This document shows positions 30,311-42,538 of a stretch of 45,769 nt of DNA, in pieces. The stretch is taken from NCBI RefSeq assembly GCF_001949145.1, contig NW_019091806.1:1-45769 (forward strand). Reading direction: 5' to 3'. The first letter of the stretch is position 1. Each line of letters starts with the position of its first letter. Origin of the DNA: Acanthaster planci. Lineage: Eukaryota; Echinodermata; Asteroidea; Valvatida; Acanthasteridae. A model generated the notes under the pieces. That model was not told where the DNA came from, made no database searches, and saw only the letters and a list, made by a program, of their open reading frames with translations. Position numbers and translations under genes: made by a program.

Positions 30311-32861
30311 TATATACTCTGTGTGTACAATAGCACAATTGTTCTACTAAGGACATTCCGTAATGCTTGGACTTGCTTGAATGAAGAATTACAATACATC
30401 CAATATCTGCCCCTCCTCATGCACATGCACAGCGGGCCATGATGTCTCCAGTGATTGTCGTTTTTCTTTGTGTATCTTTAAGGAAAGATTCGCTGTTGAG
30501 TGTGCATATCTTCGGGTCCATGAAACAGTCCGTTGCGGTGTATGAAATAAACTTGGAAGATAACCAATGAGTGATGTAGATACATGTATCAATCGGACTG
30601 TATGTTGCAGAAAGGACGTTTCTGATGAGTTAGATTTGAAACTGATGGGATCATTGGAAGCAAGGTGACTGTAGTTCTGCCATCATTGTCATGTACATGT
30701 ATCAGCAAACACTGGTGAGTTAAACTTAATGTCGAGGCTAATTCTGCCATTTCATGATTGCACCGTGGAGGAAGAAACCCCATGATTGTACATGTACCTA
30801 GTTTTGAAGGGGCCAGGGTGCACTATTGTGTACTAGCGTATCGTATGTGTAGGCTTAAAATTTAAATGGATTTTGGTGGGTTTACGATGCTGCAATTTAA
30901 GAATGAAGCATGTTTAATCAATGCTCATGCGAGTGCCACCTCCATGACAGAAGTCAATAGCGGACAAAAGCCTTAACCGGACAATGCCCACTTTCTAACA
31001 GTCATGTACGTTGTACTTGTGGCAAAACTGAAGGGTGTGTACATTCTCATTTGATTGAAATAGGAAATAAGAAAAGGAATACCTACATGTATATTGCGCT
31101 ATTGCAGTATTGTGAAATACCAGCCACAAGGATCCAACAATCGGATTGTTCTTTCAAGACTTTATGTGTATCATAAAATGAGTTATACATGTACTTTAAT
31201 GTTTATTACCACAAGCAAGATGAACTGTTTGTTTTGTGATTCTACCTCCATGGTTTTGATCATCGTTTTGTGATCATAAACACTGGAAATGGACTGTTTG
31301 GGAGAAAAATAATTACATGTATGTCGAGTATCTTCAGTTATTAATTCAACTTTGTGCAAAATTCGGTTAAATTACGGCATATGGCTCTTATGCTCTCGAA
31401 GTAAACATGTTTTGGATAATTGGATTTCCAATAATTTGTAGTTTTTAAACTTCGTGCGATCGGCGAACTGGCGGGTTAACAATGCGCAAAATGCTTCTCG
31501 CGAAAATGATGCATCGTTCATTTAAACATTATAGGCCTATGCGTTGTCAGATTCACTCTGACTTTTGAGAAGTATTTCCTACCAACATTTATACGCAATC
31601 TTGAAACTGCTTGTTCCTTTACACTTTGAACTTGTCTGAGTGAATACCTTACTGTTACCTTAGATTGTTCGTCGACGATGAAATTAATCAGACCGAAATG
31701 CTGATTTGGGACCATATTTCAGATTGAAAAAAAAAAGAGTTATCTGTTCGTGTCAAACCCACGGGAGGGCTTGTCATCTTATGTGAGGGCGTCCGTTATA
31801 TTTCCGACTGACCCTTATTGTAGCTTCGATCGAGGGAGAAACCACCTCGTGCTGCTTACCTTGTCTGAAAATTGCTACTATAAGAAACAAGAAAAATCTT
31901 CAGAATGTCTGCGGACAGGTAAATGGTTTTTAAACCCTGTTTTTCTCCTGCCGACCCTTCTTTAAGGTCAAAAAATGAGAACCGCATTATTAACTACGGA
32001 CGCCCTAAGCTGTACCGCAGGGGAGCAATTTGTCATACAGCACGTGTATTGGAAGTGGCACAACTTGCAATTCAATCATGGTTTAGCATAGTCATACAAA
32101 GGCAGGTGCTTCATTTAGGATAACACCTTGAAGGTAAAAACAGGTTGCTATTGGTTGCTAAGTTTTTTTCAGCTTGGTCATCATTCACAATTTTACAATG
32201 CAAAAATCTGGTCATTATTAGTTCCGCATATCATAATCATAGAAAGAACACAAGAGAAATAAAAATCTCTATCAATTAGTATTGGGACGGAACATTCGCG
32301 GAGGATAGAAACGGGAGGGAATATACCTTTTTTTTTCTATCATGACAGATCCTTGGTTCTGTTAAGAAATATAAAAGTTCTGAGAGGGTAGGGTCGGGTC
32401 ATTCTTGATGCTGTTATAACCGGGCACAACATTTGTACACGTATCTTGTGTAATTTCTCTCATCACGCCAAACATAAACATGGATGGGTAATCCTTTTAA
32501 TACAACCTGTAACGCGTGGTTGGATGTCACTCGCATTGCTGTTGCGCAGAATATACATGTACATGCACACGTTTACGTTTTTCGCTTTAACCACCCTGCC
32601 CAGAGCTAGCAAGGCAGTGAATGGCTGTAAGACCATAGAGCAAGGGACCAATCGTCAGTTATTAGGCCTCATAGATTTCATTTGGGGTTGAACGTTTCTC
32701 TCTCCTCGCACATTTCTGTACTATGACTGTTTTGTAGGATGCAAGCAAAAAGATATTTTATCGTTTGTTTAATTATTGCAGACAGCCGTCAATCTTGCTG
32801 CTTCCCCACCGACGATTGTGCACGCAGCAGCAGGTGACTTGCAACACGATAAGTGTTCAAC

Positions 32862-35800
32862 ATGTCTGCACGAAGAATTGTCAGAGCAACAAAGAAACGA
32901 ATTATTCTGGCCTTTTTGATTTTGATAGCAGTCCTTTATACTGGCTTTGTTGTGTTTGGACAGGGATTCGTCGTCAGTAAAACAGGTAGGGCTTAATTAA
33001 TTAGTGAGAGATGTACTAGTTACATGTATGTGACCTTGTAGATGAAAATTACATGTCGAAACACTTGGAGCTGCCTGGCGAGCACATGTAGGCTACAATG
33101 TACACTTTGATTGGCCGTTTGAATTAAGGGAGCGTGTTGCATGAAAAACTACGGAGAACTACTCACTAGAATTTAGTCCTCTCATGATCAGACATTTTTT
33201 TCCACTGAACAAAAAGCCCCTTTCCTTAGATGTGATGTGAACGTGGTTTGCATACTTTTTGTACGCTTTGCTCAGCTCTAAAAAGATGTACCAGGGTACA
33301 TGTATGTACTTGTGTCTAATTTAAGCGATAAACATGTGCAAATAGCTTTATACCACTCGATCGCGATCCATGGAATTTTATGGATAAAAAAATTAGATTT
33401 CTTTTAAACCACCGCGTTGAGTTGGAGTAATTGAATAAATGATAATAAATGCAGGACCCAAGATCTGTTGTTTTTTTTTGGGATAACGACCTGAGGGGCC
33501 AATGCAGTCCTTGTAAATGCAACTTTGTATCCTGTGCTTGTATCCTAATTATTTCAATCTTTTTTTCAATTTTGTACATTTTAAACTTGATGCAAATATA
33601 AAAATTGCGCATTATTGAAGGCTTATGTACACTGTTATTTCACCAAATGTGAAGTATTCGAACGGATGACCCCTACAATACGTAACAGGCTTAACAATGA
33701 CAAACGACTTCTGTAGCAGTCGTTTGAATAGTCTGTGGCTTGGATTAAGATTAAATAACTTGTGCTGGACTTGTGATGATCTCGACCACAACACCTAGGC
33801 TGACATTAAAATGCACATTTTTGTTCACAAGTTCAAGCAGACTTCCCTATTACTATAATGATAAGTCTGCATTATGTACAGTACATGTACTGTACATGTA
33901 ATGCCATAACAACCACTTAGGGCCTATTGTGCAAGCCTCAGCCGGTGGTCATACCAAAGAGCTACAAACCCAGCACTTTGGTCAGACCAAAACCTTGTAC
34001 TTTTTACTCATTAGAGAATACCGTGTGCAACTCGGCACGAAATTTGCCCTTTCCGTGATGACTTGGCCTGCAGTCTTGTATATTATTTAGTGCCGTGGAC
34101 TCCTGTTGCCTTCACGTACATGATGTACGCTCCACCTTCACTCCATGCTACTCTGACCTCTCACGAACTACAGACCTGCTGTGATGGCCCACTGAAGTCC
34201 ATTACTGCAAACAAACATATACGAACAGAAATGGCTTTCACAAGAATTTGATTTTTTTTAAAATTTTCTCAGAAGTGCACGTGAATGTTACCACAATAAT
34301 AAATTTCAAGTTTCATCTTACAGAAACAAACTGTGTCCGGATACTTACGAATTAGGCATCATTTGAATGATTCTTCGTCTTCTGAGCACATTGGTCATTA
34401 AACTTAACTGGTCTAACCGTGGTTTGGGGGTTTGGGGACTTGCATGTACAAATAGAAATTAAAGGCCCTTAAAGTAGAGAACCGAATTTTCCACTTCTTT
34501 TCGGAAAAGGAATTTGTAATTTTTTTTGCTGTAAAATATATTGAAACATAAACGTTGGTCGATTGGATTGAAGTGAGCATAAGTTTAGCCCGAACCCCGG
34601 CCTTGCATTCTGAGTCTCAAACCACTTTTGCGCATTTCCTTCTAGAGATCAACTATAATAGTCATCAATTTAGTTTGAACAAACGTTGGAACTCCACGTC
34701 GTTTATCAAATGCAGGCTTAATCGTTTTCATGTGAACTTTGTCTTTCAAGCAAGTTCTTCAAAGTGTTTGCTTTGAATGTTGTTGTATTGCCAGCAGAGA
34801 ACGAACATCAGAAAGTCAAATTAAAGATCATATAAAATTGGTTTAATCAAGAATGTTGTCTTTTGGCATGTCATACAAGAAATGTGGTGTTTTGTGAAGC
34901 TACATGTATATCCTGGTTTGTGGGGATTGCTTCACAAATACTAATTTTTAGTCGTAAGTGGTATCCCTTTTTAAATAATTTTTTAACAGACCTAAACCAC
35001 CATATTTTCACATTTTCTAGAAAATTCCGCAGACTCACTTAATGTCTGTCTAAGACTAGAAATAAAAAGGGAAAATTCAAAGTGCAAATAAGAGTTTCGA
35101 AATAACATTCTTTATCAAAACTATTAAGACCATTTCAACTTAACACTGACTTTCTGATTTTGTTATTGCCTAAAACTAATAAATTGGGACTTTTTCCGCA
35201 CATTGCTTTGGGATAAGGCTTAATATACTAAAGACCAGTGAGAAATGTATATATGACTGCTTTGTGTGCTTATCATTATTGTTTTGGATGTTAATTTATT
35301 ATTTTAGAAAACAGAAACCACTGAACTTTCTGCATGCATCAGTATAATGAAAGAGAGTTCGGCATGCCAGTTTGATGACAGTCCTTTGAAAATATTATTT
35401 CTCCTAAGCCTATTTTTGTGTTTGAGTGTACTGTTTTCATAAACCAACAGTGGAAACATATTATGGAAAAAATTGTTTTAAGTATGCTTGATTCCAGGAA
35501 ATAGTTGATTGTTATCACTTGCACTTATAAATAGCAACATTCATTGACTATAGAACACTGTTCATGTGTTGAGTTACTTAGTGTCTGAGAAACTGATTTG
35601 GTGTAATTTTGAAAAAGCAAAAACACCAGGTATACCCTCAATTATTCTACCTACAATCTTTGTACTTTTAAAAGCAGATTAATCACTTTTACCGAGTAAT
35701 AAGGTAGATTTACGTACCCTTTTTCAAAGTAAAATTTTACCAAACTTTTAAGAAAAAACTTACCCAACGTCTGTTTTGTAAAAATTTAGCTAATTATCAG

Positions 35801-38800
35801 AAGGTTCGAATGGCACATTGCAGCGGTGTAAAATTCTACACAGCCTGTGTATTTTTTTCTGTGTGTGTAATAATATACCACATGCATACACAGGAATGTT
35901 ATTACGGGAACAGCCGGTGCGTGACTTTGTTCATAATTAAGTCTCTGCTGATATCTGATGTATTTTCCAGCTGCATGATGGTAAGGTATGGGTTTGGCGA
36001 AAAATACATAATTGTACAGATCAACAGGTCAGCACTAAAGAATTCCTAAATTGTATATTGCCGAGATATTCAAGTCCAATTGGAAAAAGAAACTAGGGAT
36101 TGCTTCAGTTTGACAGTGTTGGTTAGTAATGAAAATAGTAATTGCCCCTGGAGTCACCATTGTTGCCTTTAGTGGGAAGTATGGGTCGGAGCTCAGTGTA
36201 GGGGATAGAGCCTTGTGCCATGCATACGGATTGTGTATGATGGCCTATAATAGGGCCATTTTGTTCAGGCCATTTTGTTTCCAAAATGGTTGTTTACGAG
36301 GGTTGCATCGCGCACAGCTCCAGCTGGAGGCACATCAGAAGAACTAAGATAATTTGATGCTTATGGTTTGCCGATGAGGGAGCCAGCTCACCCGATGGCC
36401 GTCCCAGCAAGCCCCCCCCCCCGGCGACGGACCTGTTACAGTGATCGATTAGAAAATAATGGCTTTCAATTATACTGATCCGACGTATGACATAAAGCAC
36501 ATCACAGTTGCATGAAAGATGATTACTGAAAGTTGAGCATATAAGCAAAATGGCTTCTACTCTGAAATCTGGAGCAGAAACACTGAGAAAAAAAGAAACG
36601 TGCGGGTAAATGCTGCATGTACCTCTACCCAAATAATCTTTCGCTATAGCCCCAAAAATGTCCTGAAGCACTTCTTTTTTCACTTGACACACGTCACGAC
36701 TCTGGAGTCTTGACCTTTGATCTAGACTGTTATTCCGATTGCTACATCTGTCGGCACGATTTCTACAAGAAATCCAAAGGCCCAATCTGGAATTCTAACA
36801 AGCATACAAGGGGTTGGGATTAAGACTGGAATTGACTTGTTCCGTGACTGAGAACACTTTCCAAGTAACCCTGACCCCCTTTGGCTGTCAATAAATCATT
36901 TGAAATCCCACAGGCGCTCAACTCGCACCCATTGCCTGTACGATGGGCAACTTGACGTTTGTTTTATTAGGCATTTCAACATTGATAAATTTAAGATATC
37001 CTGTTAACGATACGTTGAATTATATACGTTCGACAGGTCGACTGAACTGCGTGTTAAACGTTTGCTCCGATTTCATTTATTTCAATGAGTGTATTCCAAT
37101 GTATTTATTGTTTTTATTTGTCACGTGCAAGTTTTAAAAAGTTGTAAAGACAAAATGTTCCTCTCTACTCAAGTAGTCTACATGCACTTTTAACATCGCT
37201 CAAATGAAATAGCGCCTCAAATGAACCAGTTAGATTTCAAAAACTTCACACACACATACACCTTAATGTAATCTGCAGTCCATAGTTCGACCGCTGAGAC
37301 CATAGCTACCAAGAGTATTCCTGCGTGTAATACAAACACCACACAAGTGAATATTGCTATTACTTCCCCAGAATACGATGTGCACACTATGATGCCATTG
37401 CCTTGGAAAATGAGATATTCATGTCCGTGTACAATGGTGATGGGACCCAGGACAGGTGCATATGACTGGTTGATTATTGTGTGAGCTTGGCCCGAAATCC
37501 TGCCTGAGTACGAACCGCCATTTATCCCACGACTGTTGTGGAAATGCCATGATCTGTACAATCTTAACACATCCAAACAAACAATTTGTTGAGCTTAAAA
37601 GAGTTTTGCTCTCTACGAAAGAGGAAAAACATCCCCCCCCCCTTATAAGTGGAAAAATATTATATTTGCGTTAAATTGTTTCAGACTGGCCGACACGGCT
37701 TTTTTGTGCTGCCTTGGACAAATGTATAATTCTTTTATGATAACCTATTTAAAATTTGGCTCGATCAGCAAGATCATAATGTACCGTAGTTGACAGCTGG
37801 TTTTGATGGGAAGCATTCTTCGTGTGGCTGTCTATGCCATTAATTGGCAGATGTTTAAACCTCAACTTCACACAATGAAAGTCAACTCATCTTCATTTAG
37901 GAAAGTGTGTAAATTGTCCAAAATATTGTAATCACGGACCTGACATGACCCCCACAAAATAAACACTTTTACTGATGGTTTTATTATCTATTGGCGTTTG
38001 GTTCAGGTTTTGAGTCGTGGGAGGGAGTGGGATTTATTTCTAAAAACAGAGGTCCACATTTTTTTCGTCCCTAAAAAAATTTCCCCCGGGAAAGGTAGTA
38101 CATGTACATGCATGTAGTAACGTTTCGGAAGTTTGGCGCTTTGACCCTAAACCTGCCTTCCGCCCCGCCCCCCGCCCCCGCTACATGTGCCACTGTTTCT
38201 TAGTTTCCATGTAATTCCCCGCGGAGCAACACACTTGATTGAGAATGCGGGGCGTGAGGTGAAACACCAGCCGATTTTCTTTACCACACGTGCGGAATGG
38301 AACACGGACGTGGCTGCGGAGAGTTTGCATGTGCAACGTACTGAAAGTGATTTACTCGACAAAGTTTGAAAGTTGGCAACACTAACCTCTACTTTGTGGT
38401 TTGTGCCCCCCAACAGTCCTCCTCGAGGCAATTTAAAGGGTTCATGCAGTTCATGTACACAGTTTTTATAATATACTGAAAAGGAGATAGATCCCCTTTT
38501 GACATCTGTTTTTAGGATCCCAAATTCAAACAACCAGTCTAATTTGACACCTTGCGTTAAAAATTTAATTTTGCTGTGTTGTAAAGTAATTAGTTTGTTC
38601 ATCTCAGGACCAAAAGCTTTTAGGTATAAATTGTAAAAAAGAATTGCATCTGTTTTATGTGAACTCGTTGTCGTCTCGAATATGTAGGTCAACACCTACA
38701 TTAAAAACAAACCATCGCATTGTGTTTTACAGACACTCTGTTGAAGAAGGTGTTCTCAAAGGACGCAGTCAGTAGTGGGCACGAGGTTGTGGGACCTCTA

Positions 38801-40249
38801 GACACAAGACAACCTGTGTTAGGGAGCAACACCTCCAGTGATAACAATGCTTCGCAGAGTTTCAACGCTACACTCAGCGATGATAGGGCAACTATTCAGG
38901 TATGCTTGATGGTAGTAGGCCTACTACTGACGTCTACCTGTTTTTTTGGGGGGGGGGTTACGTTCTTTAAAAAGTCGCGTTTAGTCCTTGCCTTGTCACT
39001 CGGCTCTAATCCAGGAATCTAATAAACCACTTTTAACTCTGAAACGCATTCAGTATTGTGGGCAATATCACGTACTTTTTTGACCATCAAAAAATAACAA
39101 ACAGTTCAGAAAGACTTTCACTAACCTAGAATTTAAAGGCCTCGTAGACTATTATCTGTCATGTGTTTATCTATGAAAAGTACACTTTTCATCGAATGTA
39201 TTTGAAATCATTCAGCATTTGGCACATTCTGCACAAGGCGCATGCTGATTTAAAGCCAACCTACAGGATGTTACGCAATTAGTCTTTTGAGCTAACTAGT
39301 TCCATTATAAAGAAAAAACTCACTTTTTTTCTTCTTGTTTCAATAATGCCTACAGGGGATGCCAGAAATGAAACAAGAAGACGAGGCTGAATTTCTTCAG
39401 CGAATGGCCAACGTGCAGAATGTACGCCATGACTTGATTCGAAGAAGATGTGCAGACACTTACAATATAACCGAGCAAGTAGACTTCAGAAGGGACAGGG
39501 AAAAAATATTGTCTTGGAAGAAGTTTTACGAACACGCCTACGCCAATGACGATTTCAAGTTTATCATATGCAGGGTGTTAAAAGTTGGGTCATTCAGTTG
39601 GCGTAAGGTGATCAGATCCTTGTATGATAAAGGATCTCCTGCGTTCAAGAAGAAGCAGAAGATGGGTGATTATCCAATACGAGAATACGACAATGAAACC
39701 TTCCTCGTGGAGCTGGAAAATTACACGAAGATTCTATTTGTCCGAGAGCCATTTGCTAGGCTTTTATCCGCATACAGGGACAAGTATGTAGAACTGCGTC
39801 ACTTCCCGTATTACAAACCCATTGGATCCAAGATCATTCAGGCCTTCCGGCAGGGCGCCACCCGGAGACAAATAAATAGCGGTAAACCGACTTTTGAAGA
39901 GTTTGTCAAATGGCTGGTTAGGGACCCAGACAATCGTGAAGGAGATTACCACTGGAGACCGCTGTTCGACTGGTATCACCCTTGTGAGATGCATTATGAC
40001 TACATAGGGAAATTAGAGACTGCCACCGAAGATGCCAGATACATTTTTAAGATGCTTGGCATTGATAAGTTGGAAACTTATCCTTCCACAGAAACTCATC
40101 ATAAGTTCAGCTCCACTAAAGATGTGCTTAAGCAATATTACTCCCAGATTTCTCCAGAACTTGTACCAAAAATTGTTTATCGATATAGGGAGGAATTTGT
40201 GTTGTTTAATTATTCTGTTCCTCAAACACTGAGCGATATTTGGTCTTAA
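32862..40249 (+). CDS. Golgi carbohydrate sulfotransferase, HNK-1/chondroitin 4-O-sulfotransferase family (CHST8-14-like)
   Basis: Exons 32862-32985, 38733-38899 and 39356-40249 join in phase to 1185 nt, 394 residues. The ATG follows an in-frame TAA 12 nt upstream. Residues 1-13 are basic and 14-32 form one hydrophobic segment, a type II Golgi signal anchor. Exon 2 encodes a stem with Asn-X-Ser/Thr sites (SNTSS, NNAS, FNAT). Exon 3 is the catalytic domain: the PAPS 5'-phosphosulfate loop at about 169-181 (CRVLKVGSFSWRK), the 3'-phosphate site at 226-241 (VREPFARLLSAYRDKY) and the family C-terminal motif at about 306-319 (PCEMHYDYIGKLET). It would transfer sulfate from PAPS to a GalNAc, GlcA or similar glycan acceptor; which one cannot be read here. 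Oddity: the loop has LKVGSFSW where most relatives have PKVxCTNW, so proline and cysteine are replaced. Intron 1 is 5.7 kb and contains a candidate orphan exon on minus. An ATTAAA at 40913-40918 could be its poly(A) signal. A 5' untranslated exon may start at 32783 after a TTGCAG acceptor. Confidence 0.94.
33874..33897. repeat. 24-bp perfect palindrome
   Basis: ATGTACAGTACATGTACTGTACAT without a central spacer reads the same on both strands at these positions. It lies in sulfotransferase intron 1 and is an extreme case of the ACATGTA words common in this window. Confidence 0.9.
37262..37499 (-). other. Candidate orphan coding exon (one membrane helix) inside sulfotransferase intron 1
   Basis: On minus, an open stretch of 238 nt lies between a possible acceptor (CTCAGGCAG, exon from 37499) and a possible donor (AAG then GTGTAT, exon end 37262). 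It reads ISGQAHTIINQSYAPVLGP at the start and contains a strong hydrophobic helix, IAIFTCVVFVLHAGILLVAM, ending VELWTADYIK. Residue composition looks coding, but no neighbouring exon was identified and I do not recognise the family. It may be an exon of a nested gene, a fragment of a decayed gene, or chance. Confidence 0.28.
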
Positions 40250-42538
40250 CAATACCAAAGCTGGATTGAGATCGTGCAATGGAGCAGAGCACAGGAGATG
40301 AAAAACACAGAAACGTAAAGTCCAAATATTATCGAGGCTTGAGAAAGTTGAGGCGACTGAAAAGAGCTTCGAGTAGCGTGTCCATGGTAAGATGACCCTG
40401 GCTATCAACGTTGGCCCCCTTTAACTAGAACTCTATTAAACAGAGTTCACGGAACAGACATTCTTCAAAAGGCATGATAGCAACCAATGTAATTTCAAAA
40501 CCGCTGAGACCGTTGCTTGGTCCTGTGGGATGATTCAGATGCAGTATAGCATTTTCTTTTCGATAATTTCGTTATTGTCAATGCCATGTAAAGCCGTCCT
40601 CGCAACAAAGTAGTTAGTTGCACTGTGAGTACCACTTACGCTTGACAAAAAAGCGCACACGCGCAGACATTTTGTACAAAAACTCCCTTCTTTGTAACAT
40701 CTTGGATTTATTCAAAGACACAAACCTTTGTCATATGCAGGTGTTTTGAGTTGTTAGACCTTTCGTATATAGTTTTGCTCTTTGTTTCTGGTGACAAGTA
40801 GTAAAACAAATGTTGGGTTTTTAGTGCTGCTTGGTTTGGTAACAGAGATGAGTTGTCTTTTAAATACTTTCATGTATATCTATGTTACTTTTTTTCCTAC
40901 TCTACTTTTATCATTAAATGAGAGATGGTCTTTCAAACAGACTCAGGACTCGCTTCATGTGTAGCTTGTTTCAATCTGTATAGTCTCTCCCTTGAGAAGA
41001 GACTATCTGGCCATTACGACACTCGTTGAACAGTCAAGGTCACGACAGTGGTGTCCATCGTATACGTTTCCTTGTTAGATGGAAATGCATTTTGGTTTGC
41101 CACTGTACTCAAGCAAAACAGGGTTTTTACATATGGAGTGGCCATACTTTCGTGGGTTTTTTGTCTGTTTTCAATTTAAATCAGTATCCACATCAAGCAG
41201 ACAGAAATGCAGGAAAGGGGGTCTGTCTTGAAGCACATCTGTCTGACAGGGCTTGAGCTGGTGAAGTCACAAGCCATTTGGGTAAAAGTAAAGTCAGAAT
41301 AATAACGATTCGGGTCCAACACTAGTCCAAGTCTCACCGACTCGAGTTAACAACTCTGGCTTTTATTAGGCCTAATTGAAATATTTTAGGTCAAACATTA
41401 GAGAGTATCCCTAAATTCAGCTTATGAGTTGCTATTCACTTCTTTAGTAAGGTGAGGGCGATGGTAACCTATAAAACCTTTTGAGCATTAATTAATCAAA
41501 GTACGCAGCTGCATGAACCACACGTGGCTGTTATTTCAGCCAAACAGGGATAAGAAACCAGCAAGCTGAGCTGCAGAAGACGAAAGTCCCAAATTATTGC
41601 AACCGCGAACCGCAAGGTCACAAACGCTGGGGGTGTTGCCTACTAATTTACGCGAGAATTTCTGGCAAGCCATTAGCATTAAAAGTGCGCCCACAGTATC
41701 TTTCAAAAAAAGAGATGATTGTTTGGCCCTATAAGGGTAAATTCTTGTCAGGATCAAGTTCATGGGTCTTTGGGCTTCCATATTTGAGCAGAATGGCTGA
41801 AAAACACGGTTTGAAATTGTCCTGGGTGCCCGAGAAAGTTAAGGGTTGGCGCTTGAAAATGGCTAAACGCAGACTTTGGAACTTTTCCTTTTGGGTGTGT
41901 TTTTTTGGGTGTAACTAATTGAAAATTTCATTGGTTAACCCCCAAATTCAAAAGAAATTGAAAGTTTAAGGATCAAAGCATAATTACATTTTTGTTTGAA
42001 AAACCGCAGAGAAGATGGCTTGCATGTTATTGAGCTGTGAAGAATGTTGATTTTACACTGTTTCAATGGGGCTTGAATTAGTGAATACACCCCTATTGCG
42101 CCGGAAATCTAGCCGCGTCAAGCTGACGCTAAAGCGTCCTCACTTCATTGGCTTTAGCTTTGATTTTGTAAACGCTGAGGTTTTTGAAACGTCGACTTGG
42201 TTCTGATGGATGCTTCAGCCTTCTTTTTACGTTGATGAATTAGTTCCCCTTTAATGCCCTATGGCTTATTACAGGTCTCCTCAGTGGGACAGAAATATCA
42301 AAGGGTCTAATATGAGGCAAAAAACCTGAAGTATTAAACTGTGTTCATTTAATAAACTCTTGAAAGAATGAAACTAATGCCACAGCGTAAATGTAGCGTC
42401 CTTAGGAAACCGAAATTTGGACAAATGGCTGACGCCGAGTTCAGTCGTGCACTAGTACCCAGCTCATACATGAAGCTTAATAAACAACCTTGACACGCCA
42501 GCCAGAGCCAGACTACATCATCCCAGCAATACAACAAG
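40250..42538. other. Sulfotransferase 3' region and ACAA2 promoter region
   Basis: The left part is presumably 3' untranslated sequence (ATTAAA at 40913). From about 41000 to 42400 I find no recognisable gene or repeat pair. The last 150 bp lead into the ACAA2 start; no TATA box is evident. Confidence 0.45.

Larger units (their letters stand above)
27222..32861. other. PXMP4 3' region and long intergenic stretch
   Basis: An AATAAA near 27976 could end PXMP4 transcripts. A DR1 nuclear-receptor site lies at 28241-28253 and a SINE-like copy at 30142-30310. The rest is AT-rich with many ACATGTA words, and I see no gene. The right end includes the sulfotransferase promoter and probably a 5' untranslated exon. 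Confidence 0.5.

Noticed and set aside
36294-36785. Minus-strand frame of 163 codons
   Set aside because: No recognisable domain, includes a translated C-run (GGGG), and no splice partners.
38147-38695. Longest minus-strand frame (182 codons) in sulfotransferase intron 1
   Set aside because: Low-complexity glycine/arginine end from a C-rich run, no domain, and a competing plus frame of equal quality; looks like chance openness.
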